This document shows positions 47,164-56,770 of a stretch of DNA of 64,000 bases, piece after piece (the stretch's first letter is position 1; each line of letters opens with the position of its first letter). The position numbers were made by a program, and so were the translations under genes. The stretch lies in assembly GCA_003666385.1 (NCBI GenBank), contig QPIN01000061.1:36832-100831 (forward strand), read 5' to 3'. Source of the stretch: Methylococcales symbiont of Hymedesmia sp. n. MRB-2018. Lineage in GTDB: Bacteria > Pseudomonadota > Gammaproteobacteria > Methylococcales > Methylomonadaceae. The notes beneath the pieces were generated by a model. The model was not told the DNA's origin and ran no database searches. It saw nothing but the letters and a program-made list of their open reading frames with translations.

Positions 47164-48426
47164 TTAAATGGATAATTCAAAGGGTTCTACAGTGACGGTT
47201 TGTCCTACTGAAATATTTTCACATTCTATTGCTAAAACAATATAACAATTAGCACGGCTCATTGCGCTCATAATGTTTGATCCTTGTTTTCCTGCTGACT
47301 CTACAAAGAACTCACCTGATGGGGTTTGAGTCAATATTCCTCGTTGATATTCCTGTCGACCTTTTGCTTTTGTTAATGAGCTGTTGCAAATAGCAGTTAA
47401 TTGAATATTTTTTTTGATAGTTTTCTCGCCTGTTAAAAGCCGTAAGGCAGGCGATACTATTTTATTAAAAGTGGCAATGACTGAAACTGGATTACCAGGT
47501 AGGGCAAAAAAATAACAATGATTAATTTTACCAAAAGCAAGTGGCTTGCCTGGTTTAATGGCAATTTTCCAAAAATTAACTTGACCGCATTCATCTAATA
47601 GTTCTTTTATGTAATCAGCTTCTCCAACGGAAGCACCTCCTGTAGAAATAATGACATCATGTGTTTTTGAGGCAGTGACCAGAGTTTCTTTTATCGTTTT
47701 TTTATCGTCTTTCAATACCCCTAAATCAGTTATGTTTATACAGTTATCATTCAGTAAGGCATTTAATGTGTAGCGGTTACTATCATAAATTTGTCCTAGT
47801 TTTAATGTTTCTCCAATAGCGGTTAATTCATCGCCAGTTGATAAAAAGGCAATGTTCAATTTTCTAGTGACAGAAACATCATAAATACCTGCAGATGCCA
47901 ATAAACCTAAATCACTGCTGTTCAGTTTTTTATCAGCGAGCAAAAGTACCTGCTGTTGCTTGATATCTGATCCAATGTGGCGAATATTTTCATTAGCATG
48001 CGTAGACTCAGGAAATATAATGCTTGATCCATTACTTTGAATATGTTCCTGCATAATGACACTATCAGCACCTGTCGGAACAACAGCACCAGTAAAAATT
48101 CTTATACATTGACCTGATTTAAGGGGTTTTTCATAAGGCGTTCCTGCCCATGAGGTGCCTATTAATGATAATGAAAAGGCTTGATTAGGTAAAATATCGG
48201 TGCTGGAAAAGGCATAACCATCCATTGCCGAGTTTGTATCTGGAGGGATATTTATTGCTGAATAGACAGAATCAGATAAAATTCGCCCTAAAGCATTTTT
48301 TAGCATGACCCGCTCACTACCATTAATAGAAGTTATTGCATCATTAATATTCTCCAATGCTTGTTCAATAGTTATTAGTGTGCTGGTTTTTTGATTAAAA
48401 GACTCAGTACCACAAGAATCCATCAT
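47164..48426 (-). CDS. moeA: molybdopterin molybdenumtransferase
   Basis: Inserts molybdate into adenylated molybdopterin. PDTNSAMDGYAF, GAVVPTGADSVIMQEH, STGDEL, GGASVGEADY and ALPGNPVSV are all MoeA motifs. Length 420 aa. It overlaps mobB by 4 bp, making a two-gene molybdenum cofactor operon on the minus strand. Confidence 0.95.
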   Translation of the reverse strand: MMDSCGTESFNQKTSTLITIEQALENINDAITSINGSERVMLKNALGRILSDSVYSAINIPPDTNSAMDGYAFSSTDILPNQAFSLSLIGTSWAGTPYEKPLKSGQCIRIFTGAVVPTGADSVIMQEHIQSNGSSIIFPESTHANENIRHIGSDIKQQQVLLLADKKLNSSDLGLLASAGIYDVSVTRKLNIAFLSTGDELTAIGETLKLGQIYDSNRYTLNALLNDNCINITDLGVLKDDKKTIKETLVTASKTHDVIISTGGASVGEADYIKELLDECGQVNFWKIAIKPGKPLAFGKINHCYFFALPGNPVSVIATFNKIVSPALRLLTGEKTIKKNIQLTAICNSSLTKAKGRQEYQRGILTQTPSGEFFVESAGKQGSNIMSAMSRANCYIVLAIECENISVGQTVTVEPFELSI

Positions 48427-48974
48427 TTTGTAAGCCTTAAAAAATCATGCATAATAAAAGAGCAAATTTCGCCAGGATTATTGATCTCCAGAAGAGCAGG
48501 ATGGGTTGATTCAGAGCTAAAAGAGTTTGATAGCTGGGCGATTTTTTTATCCGTTGCGATAGCAATAATGCCTGGGTCATTAGGAAATAATAATGGATGG
48601 TTTAATGAGGGGCGGTAAAGCTCAATTTTAGGAAGATTTTCTGCCTTAAAACCTTCTACCAATATTAAATCCAGTTCTGATTGGTCGAAAAATTTTAGCT
48701 GAATATCTAATTCAGGTTCAGTAATAGATTTAAATTCAGTGATGATAGCGCGTCTATGACTGGAGACCAGCATGACTGGAGATGCTCCTGCTTTTCTTAA
48801 GCGGTAGCTATCTTTATCGGGTTTATCAATTTCAAAATTGTGATGGCAGTGTTTTATTAAGCCAACACGAATATCTGAATTTTGTAACAACGGTATCAAT
48901 TGAGTCAATAAGGTGGTCTTACCTGTTCCACTGTATGCAGCAAATCCTAAAATGGGTATCTGGGCGTTTTTCAT
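48423..48974 (-). CDS. mobB: molybdopterin-guanine dinucleotide biosynthesis protein B
   Basis: 183-aa GTP-binding helper of MobA in forming the MGD cofactor. Walker A is YSGTGKTTLLTQL (about residues 14-21), followed by GLIKHCHHNFEIDKPDKDSY and LILVEGFKAENLPKIELYR. The start is ATG 48974. A long hairpin stands 58 bp upstream. Confidence 0.94.
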   Translation of the reverse strand: MKNAQIPILGFAAYSGTGKTTLLTQLIPLLQNSDIRVGLIKHCHHNFEIDKPDKDSYRLRKAGASPVMLVSSHRRAIITEFKSITEPELDIQLKFFDQSELDLILVEGFKAENLPKIELYRPSLNHPLLFPNDPGIIAIATDKKIAQLSNSFSSESTHPALLEINNPGEICSFIMHDFLRLTK

Positions 48975-49031
48975 TTATCAAAAAATATAGAATAGTCGAG
49001 ATGTTTAAAATACTCATGTATTATCCTAGAT

Positions 49032-49193
49032 ATACTTCGCGCGGTCACGGATGTGGATTTTATAGCACGTTGATTTTTGTTGATAGCAAGGCACTGAAAC
49101 AGGCACATAGCAAGCTACGCAACTATTTCAGTAACGCAGTCTATCGACAAAAATCAACCGATAGAAAACCGCATCCGTGACCACGCGAAGTAT
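49032..49193. repeat. long hairpin A, conserved core with element-specific arms
   Basis: Arms of about 53 bp: 49032-49086 (ATACTTCGCGCGGTCACGGA...) pairs with 49141-49193 (ending CACGCGAAGTAT) at most positions. Inside, ACTGAAA pairs with TTTCAGT. The core between, CATAGCAAGCTACGCAAC, closely matches that of hairpin B at 56771-56912, but the arms of A and B are unrelated. It fills the divergent region between mobB and the J-domain gene. Confidence 0.85.
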
Positions 49194-49271
49194 AATAACT
49201 TAATCGTTCGGTTTGTTCATGATGTATTGAACTGACCTAGTAAAAAAGCGCTCGAAATAGGGTGTTTTTAA

Positions 49272-49775
49272 ATGGGGCTACTCTTGTTTAGGATATATCT
49301 AGTTTTAGCCATTATTATTCTGGTTTTTTATCTATTACGAAAATTTATAAAAACACCTCCTCAAGCTATCTCTTTAATCGTTAAAAGGTCAGTTTTGGTT
49401 CTGCTTATTTTGAGTCTACTTTTTTTAGCAATAACAGGACGGTTAAATTGGTTTTTTGCTTTATTTAGTGTGGTATTCGCATTTGCTTTGAGGATGTTGC
49501 CTTGGCTTGCCCGTTACATGCCACAGTTACATCGCTTGTGGCTAGTGTTTAGTATGAATAAAAAGCAATCATCAACAGAGCAAGTTAATAAAGCGGGGAA
49601 AATGACGGTAAAGCAAGCCTATGAAGTTTTAGGGTTAGACCCACCAGCTTCTAGGCAACAAATAATTTTAAGCCATAAAAAGCTAATTCAAAAATTACAC
49701 CCAGACCGTGGGGGGTCAGATTATCTGGCAGTCCAAATCAATCAAGCTAAAGAAGTATTGTTAAAAAACAAATGA
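49272..49775 (+). CDS. membrane-anchored J-domain protein
   Basis: 167 aa with three or so N-terminal hydrophobic segments (residues about 1-95) and a C-terminal J domain (TVKQAYEVLGLDPPASRQQI, then HPDRGGSDY with the HPD motif). This topology resembles the TIM14/Pam18-like DnaJ proteins of proteobacteria, which recruit DnaK to the inner membrane. Its stop overlaps nlpD by 4 bp, so it is in an operon with nlpD. Confidence 0.82.
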   Translation: MGLLLFRIYLVLAIIILVFYLLRKFIKTPPQAISLIVKRSVLVLLILSLLFLAITGRLNWFFALFSVVFAFALRMLPWLARYMPQLHRLWLVFSMNKKQSSTEQVNKAGKMTVKQAYEVLGLDPPASRQQIILSHKKLIQKLHPDRGGSDYLAVQINQAKEVLLKNK

Positions 49776-50563
49776 AACAATGCGGTTTGCAGGATGATAA
49801 AGAAAGAGGATGGATTGATAAAGGTATTTTATTACCTTTATTGGTGTGTCTTTTTTTTATTTTTTTTGGGATAGCTTGTACTACAACAAATAATTATGCA
49901 TCAGTCCGAAACTTTCACAAAGAGTCATTAAAAAAAGAAAAATATTATGAAGTAGAGCAAGGTGATACATTGTATTCTATAGGTTTTAGGTCAGGTAGTG
50001 ACTATAAACAACTGGCTAAGTGGAATAAAATTTCTTCTCCTTATTTGTTGGAAATTGGTCAAAAAATTAAACTATTTAAACCGAAACAAAGACTTAGAAT
50101 ACACATTAGACCCTATAACAAAATTAAAAAAGTTAAAGTAAAAAATAAAATTTTAAAAAAAACTGTAACAATTTCAAATAATAAGAAAAAAGTGTTAAAG
50201 TTCTACTGGCAATGGCCGCTGGAAGGTAAGATTTTAAAACGGTTTTCTCAAGTAGCAAATAAAGGAATTGATATAGCTGGGAAAATAGGTCAAAAAGTAA
50301 AATCTGCAGCGTCTGGAAAAGTGGTTTACAGTGGATCAGGGTTAACAGGTTACGGTAATTTATTAATTATTAAACATAATTATTTATATCTTAGTGCTTA
50401 TGCAAATAATAGCCGTTTATTAGTGAAAGAAGGTCAGGCTGTAAAAAAAGGACAAGTCATTGCTGAAGTTGGCCGTATTGGAAGACAGCAAGCTTCGTTA
50501 CATTTTGAAATCAGAAAAAATGGAAAACCAGTAAATCCATTGCGTTTTTTACCGAAAATATAA
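49772..50563 (+). CDS. nlpD: NlpD-like murein hydrolase activator lipoprotein
   Basis: 263 aa: lipobox GIAC (Cys about 36), LysM domain (YYEVEQGDTLYSIGFRSG... IGQKIKLF, about 58-105), a very Lys-rich linker and a degenerate LytM domain (about 150-260). The first zinc His is lost (KGIDIAG, where active M23 enzymes have H-x3-D), so it should activate an amidase rather than cut murein, as E. coli NlpD does. The location before rpoS is conserved; R1 fills the gap. Confidence 0.9.
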   Translation: MKQCGLQDDKERGWIDKGILLPLLVCLFFIFFGIACTTTNNYASVRNFHKESLKKEKYYEVEQGDTLYSIGFRSGSDYKQLAKWNKISSPYLLEIGQKIKLFKPKQRLRIHIRPYNKIKKVKVKNKILKKTVTISNNKKKVLKFYWQWPLEGKILKRFSQVANKGIDIAGKIGQKVKSAASGKVVYSGSGLTGYGNLLIIKHNYLYLSAYANNSRLLVKEGQAVKKGQVIAEVGRIGRQQASLHFEIRKNGKPVNPLRFLPKI

Positions 50564-50705
50564 GTAACTACTCAGCGTACTCCGTAACTGCTCAGAGTGC
50601 CCTCTACTTTGTTCAAGAGCAAGGCGAAAGCGCGGAGTTTACAGGTGTAAATGAGTACTTTCAACGCGGCTATTGGACAAAATAGAGGGTAAGCTGAGTA
50701 GTTAC
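50564..50705 (-). repeat. R1 dispersed palindromic repeat, copy 4 (short form, inverted) in the nlpD-rpoS gap
   Basis: 142 bp, reverse orientation, starting one base after the nlpD stop and ending 45 bp before the rpoS ATG. Both termini are perfect GTAACTACTCAGC/GCTGAGTAGTTAC. It lacks the segment that distinguishes long copies. It would place a large hairpin in the rpoS mRNA leader, or separate rpoS from nlpD transcription. TATAAT at 50709-50714 directly follows. Confidence 0.88.
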
Positions 50706-50749
50706 AAATATAATTTACTTATTTTGCTATTGTGTCTAGGAGAGCGAAT

Positions 50750-51739
50750 ATGACTGAACAAGTATTAGATATGGTGTCCCATAATGTCTCGGATGATGGG
50801 TCTCCTGATACTATTGATTTTGGAAGCGACGTGTCTAGCAGTACTCCAACTTTGATTGAAGAATCTCAAATAACCAGCATGGATGTAGAAGACGCAAAAA
50901 AATCACAGCCTATTGACGCAACCAGGGTTTATCTTAATGCATTAGGTAAATCCAAGTTACTCACAGCAGATGAAGAGAAAATATACGGCAAACGTGCTTT
51001 AAGAGGTGATGAAGAAGCACGAAAGATCATGATTGAAAGTAATTTACGATTAGTGGTTAAAATATCTCGCAGATATTTAAATAGAGGGCTTCCTTTACTG
51101 GATTTAATTGAAGAAGGTAATTTAGGCTTAATTAGAGCGGTTGAAAAATTTGACCCCGAACGTGGCTTTCGCTTTTCAACCTATGCAACCTGGTGGATAA
51201 GACAGACCATTGAACGTGCCATTATGAATCAAACACGGACTATTCGTTTACCGATTCATATTATTAAAGAAATCAATATTCATATTAAAGCCCAACGGTA
51301 TTTGACCCAAAAGCTTGATCATGAACCCAGTATGCAGGAGATTGCTGATTATTTAGATAAGCCTGTGAAGACTGTACAAAAGATGTTAAAGCTAAATGAG
51401 CGAGTAACATCTGTCGATGTACCTGCCAGTAAGGATTTTGAAAAACCATTAGTTGATTCAATTTCTGATGAAAAACATAATTCACCTACTGAACTACTTC
51501 AGGAAGATAATATTAAAAATAATATTACTCACTGGGTTTACCAATTAACAGATAAACAAAGGGAAGTCGTTTGTCGTCGCTATGGACTTTGTGGCTATGA
51601 AAATTCGACCCTAGAGAAGGTAGCACAAGAGTTGGGTGTGACAAGGGAGCGTGTTAGACAAATTCAAATGGATGCTTTAAAAAGATTAAAAGAAATTCTT
51701 GAAGTGAGCGGTTTTTCATTTGAAGCGATATTTCAGTGA
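50750..51739 (+). CDS. rpoS: RNA polymerase sigma factor RpoS
   Basis: 329-aa general stress/stationary-phase sigma factor. Sigma regions: 1.2 ([20 protein letters not shown]), 2 ([31 protein letters not shown]), 3 ([13 protein letters not shown]) and 4 ([20 protein letters not shown]). ATG 50750 has AGGAGAG upstream; six codons further upstream in frame is a less likely GTG. It follows nlpD as in most gammaproteobacteria, but with R1 copies on either side. Confidence 0.96.
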   Translation: MTEQVLDMVSHNVSDDGSPDTIDFGSDVSSSTPTLIEESQITSMDVEDAKKSQPIDATRVYLNALGKSKLLTADEEKIYGKRALRGDEEARKIMIESNLRLVVKISRRYLNRGLPLLDLIEEGNLGLIRAVEKFDPERGFRFSTYATWWIRQTIERAIMNQTRTIRLPIHIIKEINIHIKAQRYLTQKLDHEPSMQEIADYLDKPVKTVQKMLKLNERVTSVDVPASKDFEKPLVDSISDEKHNSPTELLQEDNIKNNITHWVYQLTDKQREVVCRRYGLCGYENSTLEKVAQELGVTRERVRQIQMDALKRLKEILEVSGFSFEAIFQ

Positions 51740-51792
51740 GGTGAAGTTAAATTGGTAAGTTTGTTACAGTGCTGGAAAATATTTGTTATTTT

Positions 51793-52052
51793 GTAACTAC
51801 TCAGCTTACCCTCTATTTTGTCCAATAGCCGCGTTGAAAGTGCTCATTTACACCTGTAAACTCCGCGCTTTCGCCTTGCTCTTGAACAAAGTAGAGGGCA
51901 ATCTAAGCAGTTACGGAGTACGCTTACCCTCTATTTTGTCCAATAGCCGCGTTGAAAGTGCGCATTTACACCTGTAAACTCCGTGCTTTCGCCTTGCTCT
52001 TGAACAAAGTAGAGGGCAATCTAAGCAGTTACGGAGTACGTTGAGTAGTTAC
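51793..52052 (+). repeat. R1 tandem duplication, copy 5a/5b (short form)
   Basis: Two short-form R1 units fused so that the right end of the first (to about 51920) runs into the second without its terminal GTAACTACTCAGC. Both carry CTTGAACAAAGTAGAGGGCA. They differ by a few bases (GTGCTC versus GTGCGC), so the duplication is recent. It is located after rpoS. Confidence 0.88.
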
Positions 52053-52114
52053 GTTATTTTTTAGTAGAATACAGTTGAGTTGCAGTAGAGCTGAATTTAT
52101 TCTTCTTAGACTAT

Positions 52115-52291
52115 TCAAATATCTTTGAGGTTTTCGGTTGTTGATTTCCAGAAATAAATAGTAATCAGTGCTATTGATGCCTCTACGGTGTCAGCAATCC
52201 AGTCTAAATAATCAGCATCTCGTCCAAGTAGAAAAGATTGATACCATTCATCTGAAATTCCATATAAGCTGCAAAAAACTAAGGGTCTTTT
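52115..52291 (-). pseudogene. VanZ-family protein C-terminal remnant
   Basis: On the minus strand 58 codons read SLYGISDEWYQSFLLGRDAD, then DWIADTVEASIALITIYF, the conserved end of VanZ-like membrane proteins, ending with TGA at 52115. The N-terminal half is missing: the frame degrades near 52291, and nnrS begins at 52357. It is therefore a decayed gene in what would otherwise look like a 300-bp empty gap. Confidence 0.65.
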
Positions 52292-52356
52292 AATAGAGAA
52301 TTGCGTATAATTGCAGGATTTTCAAATGCTGAGATAGGCTGGTTAGAGCAAATATT

Positions 52357-53529
52357 ATGAATAAACGAATAACAGATTTTCCTCTGTTTGCTTTGGGTTT
52401 TAGAGCTTTTTTTGCACTGGCAGGCTTATTTGCATTGGTTTTAATCGCTTTATGGACATCCGTTTTTGATGGCTCACTGCTTATGGATAATTATTATCCC
52501 AGAGCAATCTGGCATGCGCATGAAATGTTATTGGGATATTCAGTCGCTGTTATTGCTGGGTTTTTATTAACAGCTATGCAAAACTGGACAGATGTTGAAA
52601 CGATAAAGGGTGCCCCCCTAGCTGGACTTTGTCTGCTGTGGGTTTATGGACGATTACTTCCTTTTTATGCAGAATTATTACCTCACCCTTTAATCGCATT
52701 GGTTGATTTTTCATTTTTACCTGTTTTAGCTTATTTTGTAGCAAAACCTATTATTCAGTCAGGGAATATTAAAAATCTATTTTTTGTGGCACTACTTTCA
52801 ATGATAGCTTTGGGTAATTTCTTTATTCATGCCGAAATTTTAGGTTTTAGTGTTGAATCAACAGGATTAGGATTAGATATTGTTATAGCCATTATAGTGA
52901 TGATGATTTTAGTGATTGCGGGAAAGGTCTTTCCATTTTTTACTGAAAAAGGATTGCCAGGTGTTATGGCTATACGTAATCCTTGTATGGATAAGCTGGC
53001 AATAGGATTAAGTGCGCTGGTGTTTAGCTTGCTGATTTTTGATGTTAGCGGTATTGTTTTAACTATTTGTGCAATTGTAGCTGTTATTGCTAATTTTGTT
53101 AGAGTCGCTGGTTGGTATGTGCAAAGAATTTGGTATGTACCTCTGCTATGGGTACTTTATATGGGTTATGCATGGATTATGCTTGGCTTTGTATTTGTTG
53201 CTTTGGCCTCAGTATCATTGGTCTCGACATCGTTGGCTACACACGCTTTTACCGTAGGAGGTATTGGTGTGATTACTCTGGGGATGATGGCAAGAGTCTC
53301 TTTAGGGCACACGGGTAGAAGGCTTAAAGCCTCTAACACTATTGCTGTAGCGTTTGCTTTAATCAATTTAGCGGCTGTTTCTCGGGTATTACTACCCGCC
53401 ATTTCAGCAACGGGGTTTAATACATTTTTATTTATTTCGAGCTATTGCTGGCTAGCAGCCTTTGCTTTATTCGTATTTATTTATACACCGATTTTGAGTT
53501 CGGTCAGGATTGATGGTAAAAAAGGATAA
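52357..53529 (+). CDS. nnrS: NnrS family haem-copper membrane protein
   Basis: 390-aa polytopic membrane protein with about 12 helices. FPLFALGFRAFFALAGLFAL, ARAIWHAHEMLLGY, TAMQNWTDVETIKG, MMARVSLGHTGR are NnrS signatures. The family protects against nitric-oxide-related iron stress and accompanies denitrification. No nor/nir gene is in the window; a stress-protective role is more likely than respiration. The 300 bp upstream hold R1 and the VanZ remnant. Confidence 0.92.
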   Translation: MNKRITDFPLFALGFRAFFALAGLFALVLIALWTSVFDGSLLMDNYYPRAIWHAHEMLLGYSVAVIAGFLLTAMQNWTDVETIKGAPLAGLCLLWVYGRLLPFYAELLPHPLIALVDFSFLPVLAYFVAKPIIQSGNIKNLFFVALLSMIALGNFFIHAEILGFSVESTGLGLDIVIAIIVMMILVIAGKVFPFFTEKGLPGVMAIRNPCMDKLAIGLSALVFSLLIFDVSGIVLTICAIVAVIANFVRVAGWYVQRIWYVPLLWVLYMGYAWIMLGFVFVALASVSLVSTSLATHAFTVGGIGVITLGMMARVSLGHTGRRLKASNTIAVAFALINLAAVSRVLLPAISATGFNTFLFISSYCWLAAFALFVFIYTPILSSVRIDGKKG

Positions 53530-53622
53530 AGAGTAGCGGTTTTATATTTCTCATAGCCAGTTTAGTTGATAAAAGAGGGTGATAAGGATTTAATCGTTCA
53601 ATTTGGGACATCTGTATTGGCG

Positions 53623-55284
53623 CTAGATTTTTTTGTATTTTATACGATGTGGGTTATCCGCATCAGTCCCTAAGCGTTTATGACGATCTACTTCATAGTC
53701 AGCATAGTTACCTTCAAACCAAACCACTTCACTGTTACCTTCAAATGCCAGTATATGCGTAGTAATTCTGTCTAAAAACCAGCGGTCATGCGAAATGACA
53801 ACAGCACAACCAGGAAATGCCAGAATAGCCTCTTCCAAAGCGCGTAATGTTTCTACATCCAGATCATTAGTCGGTTCATCAAGCAATAAAAGATTACTGC
53901 CACTTTTTAATAATTTGGCTAAATGCACACGATTGCGTTCACCGCCTGATAAATGACCAATATGTTTTTGTTGCTCTGCACCTTTAAAATTAAAACGTCC
54001 CAGATAAGCACGAGAAGGCGTTTGATAATTTCCGACAGTGACCATGTCTAATCCATCAGAAACTTCTTCCCAGACAGTTTTATTAGCATCCAAATCATCG
54101 CGCATTTGGTCAACATAGGCGAGTTTAACTGTTTTACCTAAAATCACTGTGCCAGAATCTGGCTGTTCAAATCCTGCCATCATGCGAAACAGTGTGGTCT
54201 TACCCGCGCCATTGGCACCAATAATACCGACAATTCCACCGGGTGGCAGTTTAAAGCTGAGGTCGTTAATTAATAACTTATCACCAAAGCTTTTGCTAAT
54301 TGCTTCAATATCGATCACAACATCACCTAAGCGTGGGCCGGGTGGGATATATATTTCTTGGGTTTCACTGCGTGTTTGTACTTCTTTGGAAGACAATTCA
54401 TCAAACCGTGCCAAACGAGCTTTGCTTTTTGCATGGCGACCTTTAGTGCCTGATCTTACCCATTCTAATTCTTGTTTTAATGCTTTTTGACGTGAGCCTT
54501 CTTGTTTGGACTCTTGTGCTAGGCGTAATTCTTTTTGTTCAAGCCAGTTGGAATAATTGCCCTGCCATGGAATACCCATACCTCTGTCGAGTTCTAGAAT
54601 CCAGCCAGCGACATTATCCAGAAAATATCGATCATGGGTAACGGCAACCACAGTACCTGAGTAGTCGTGCAGAAATCGCTCCAGCCAAGCTACAGACTCC
54701 GCATCTAAATGGTTAGTAGGTTCATCCAGTAACAGCATGTCAGGCTTAGAAAGTAATAAACGGCATAATGCAACACGGCGTTGTTCGCCGCCAGATAATT
54801 TGCTTACATCGGCGTTCCAAGGGGGGAGACGTAAGGCATCTGCCGCAATTTCTAGGGTTCTTTCTAATTCCCATGCCCCTGCTACTTCAATTTGTTCTTG
54901 CAATTCTGCTTGTTCGGCGAGTAAAGCATCAAAATCAGCGTCTGGATCTGCAAAGGCTTGGTTAACTTGATTAAAACGATCAACAATGGCTTTAATTTCG
55001 GCAACGCCTTCTTCTACATTACCACGGACATCTTTGTTAGGGTCTAATTCGGGTTGCTGGGGAAGATAACCAATATTGATTCCTTTTTGAGGAATGGCTT
55101 CACCTTCAATTTCGGTATCCAATCCTGCCATAATTCTAAGTAAAGTTGATTTACCCGAACCATTTAAGCCCAGTACGCCAATTTTTGCTCCAGGAAAGAA
55201 AGATAAGGATATATCTTTAAGGATATATTTTTTGGGTGGGACAATTTTGCCCACTCGGTTCATAGAATATATGTATTGAGCCAT
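53623..55284 (-). CDS. ettA: energy-dependent translational throttle protein EttA
   Basis: 553-aa soluble ABC-F protein with two ATPase domains: Walker [10 protein letters not shown] and GANGAGKTT, signatures [15 protein letters not shown] and [15 protein letters not shown], and the arm/linker between ([20 protein letters not shown]). The start [19 protein letters not shown] is EttA-specific. It gates the first peptide bond in response to the ATP/ADP ratio. It stands alone behind a 12-bp perfect hairpin. Confidence 0.95.
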   Translation of the reverse strand: MAQYIYSMNRVGKIVPPKKYILKDISLSFFPGAKIGVLGLNGSGKSTLLRIMAGLDTEIEGEAIPQKGINIGYLPQQPELDPNKDVRGNVEEGVAEIKAIVDRFNQVNQAFADPDADFDALLAEQAELQEQIEVAGAWELERTLEIAADALRLPPWNADVSKLSGGEQRRVALCRLLLSKPDMLLLDEPTNHLDAESVAWLERFLHDYSGTVVAVTHDRYFLDNVAGWILELDRGMGIPWQGNYSNWLEQKELRLAQESKQEGSRQKALKQELEWVRSGTKGRHAKSKARLARFDELSSKEVQTRSETQEIYIPPGPRLGDVVIDIEAISKSFGDKLLINDLSFKLPPGGIVGIIGANGAGKTTLFRMMAGFEQPDSGTVILGKTVKLAYVDQMRDDLDANKTVWEEVSDGLDMVTVGNYQTPSRAYLGRFNFKGAEQQKHIGHLSGGERNRVHLAKLLKSGSNLLLLDEPTNDLDVETLRALEEAILAFPGCAVVISHDRWFLDRITTHILAFEGNSEVVWFEGNYADYEVDRHKRLGTDADNPHRIKYKKI

Positions 55285-55333
55285 TATTTTTAATAGGATA
55301 GAAAAAGATCTATTATTTCATGTTATTGAGATA

Positions 55334-55361
55334 AATTTAACTTTCTTGTGAAAGTTAAATT
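55334..55361. other. perfect 12-bp hairpin upstream of ettA
   Basis: AATTTAACTTTC-TTGT-GAAAGTTAAATT, perfectly symmetric, 50 bp upstream of the ettA ATG. No T-run follows, so termination is unlikely; an operator or mRNA structure is possible. Confidence 0.5.
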
Positions 55362-55446
55362 CGTCAGTTTTATTTAGATGAATACGTTTTAGCAATGGAT
55401 TTAATATTTCATAATGCGTTTTCTGCGTAAAGATTTTATCAAATCG
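55360..55446 (-). pseudogene. IS66-like transposase scrap
   Basis: 29 minus-strand codons, RFDKIFTQKTHYEILNPLLK then RIHLNKTDE, match the remnant at 29405 (RFDKILTQKMRYGILNQLIE then RIHPNKTE) in protein and DNA. Nothing else of the gene survives; the flanks are A/T-rich DNA from 55285 to 55551. Confidence 0.6.
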
Positions 55447-55551
55447 CAAGATCAGCAATATTTACCTTCTTATTCCACACTATTATTGACCTGATCTTGA
55501 TGCAATGAATCTTAAATAAACCTAGGAAAATATCCATCTGATTATTCTAGT

Positions 55552-55896
55552 CTAAACACTTTGTTCTTTTGATCTTTCAATAGACCATAGTTTTTCTAAC
55601 TGGTAAAACTCACGAGCCTGGGCAGTAAAAATGTGTAAAATTACATCGCCTAAATCCAGTAAAACCCAGTCTGAACCTTGGTCTCCTTCAACGCCCAACG
55701 GGGTGAAGCTGTTTTCCTTTGTTTTTTCTAATACATAATTGCATAAGGCTTTGGCATGGCGTTCTGAGGTTGATGTAACAACCATCATGTAATCAGTCAC
55801 ACTGGTTTTGCCTTGCACGTCTATCACAGTGATATTTTGCCCTTTACGTTCATTCAGAACGGCTTCAATCATTTTTAATAATTTTTTTGTTTGCAT
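55552..55896 (-). CDS. rsfS: ribosome silencing factor RsfS
   Basis: 114-aa Iojap/RsfS protein that binds uL14 and blocks subunit joining in starvation. DVQGKTSVTDYMMVVTSTSE, ALCNYVLEKTKE, GDQGSDWVLLDLGDVILHIF are the family motifs. On the minus strand it follows nadD after an R1 insertion, interrupting an otherwise compact proA-nadD-rsfS series. Confidence 0.95.
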   Translation of the reverse strand: MQTKKLLKMIEAVLNERKGQNITVIDVQGKTSVTDYMMVVTSTSERHAKALCNYVLEKTKENSFTPLGVEGDQGSDWVLLDLGDVILHIFTAQAREFYQLEKLWSIERSKEQSV

Positions 55897-55920
55897 TGCG
55901 TTTCTCTATATGTATTTTAT

Positions 55921-56077
55921 GTAACTACTTAGCTTACTCTCTATTTTGTCCAATAGCCGCGTTGAAAGTGCGCATTTACACCTGTAAACTCCGCACTTTC
56001 GCCTTACTCTTGAACGCCTTGATCTTGAACAGAACAGAGGGCAATCTCAGCAGTTACGGAGTACGCTGAGTAGTTAC
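55921..56077 (+). repeat. R1 dispersed palindromic repeat, copy 6 (long form)
   Basis: 157 bp with intact terminal inverted repeats (GTAACTACTTAGC, one mismatch, and GCTGAGTAGTTAC) and the long-form segment. It occupies nearly all of the 209-bp gap between nadD and rsfS, so it is transcribed within that operon and adds a large hairpin to the mRNA. Confidence 0.88.
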
Positions 56078-56105
56078 TATTTTATTAAGTAATTAGTATG
56101 CCTGA

Positions 56106-56735
56106 TTAGCTTGTTGGATCCGTGTAAAGCTTGTGAACTTTAATATAATCAATTACTTGCTTGGGTAGTAAATAAGCTGGATTTTTATTATTTGCTATTA
56201 ACTCTCTAATAGCCGTTGCAGAAATATCTAATTGCGTTACCGTTTGAAAAAATAAAAAGCCAGTGGGTTTTTTAGTTAAATCTTCTTTATTCTGCGTTAA
56301 TTTTAAGCTTAAAAATTTACCCAGCGGTTGTTGTTGGTAATTTGGTCGCGTTATGACAATAATATGTGCATAATCAAATAAAGATTGCCATTGCTGCCAG
56401 GATGCTATGTCTTTAAAAGCATCTGTTCCCATAAAAAGTAGCAAAGACGTGTTGCTTATCTCATTTCTTATTGATCGAAGTGTATCAACCATGTAAGAAA
56501 TACCGGGTCTGTTAAGTTCACGTCTATCGACTCTCAGACTTTCCTGATCCTGAATGGCTAGCTCTATCATTTTGAGGCGTTTGTCAGATGCTGTATCTGG
56601 AGACTCCTTAAGTGCAGGTTGTGCACAGGGGAGTAGACGAATTTCATCTAAACAAAAACATTCTTTAACTTCTAAAGCGGTGCGTAAGTGCCCAAAATGG
56701 ATGGGGTCAAATGTACCGCCATAAATGCCAATCAT
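56106..56735 (-). CDS. nadD: nicotinate-nucleotide adenylyltransferase
   Basis: 209-aa nucleotidyltransferase forming deamido-NAD. IGIYGGTFDPIHFGHLRTA holds the GxFxPxHxGH motif, then LLPCAQPALKES, LLLFMGTDAFKDIASWQQW and ISATAIRELI (the SxTxxR site). Follows proA on the minus strand with hairpin B between. Confidence 0.95.
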   Translation of the reverse strand: MIGIYGGTFDPIHFGHLRTALEVKECFCLDEIRLLPCAQPALKESPDTASDKRLKMIELAIQDQESLRVDRRELNRPGISYMVDTLRSIRNEISNTSLLLFMGTDAFKDIASWQQWQSLFDYAHIIVITRPNYQQQPLGKFLSLKLTQNKEDLTKKPTGFLFFQTVTQLDISATAIRELIANNKNPAYLLPKQVIDYIKVHKLYTDPTS

Positions 56736-56770
56736 GTTAACCGTGTAAGAATCTGTTTAATAAGTAGCTA

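Noticed and set aside
51793..52052. CRISPR array from the tandem R1 copies
   Set aside because: Only two units, each over 120 bp and palindromic over their length, with no unique spacers and no cas genes.
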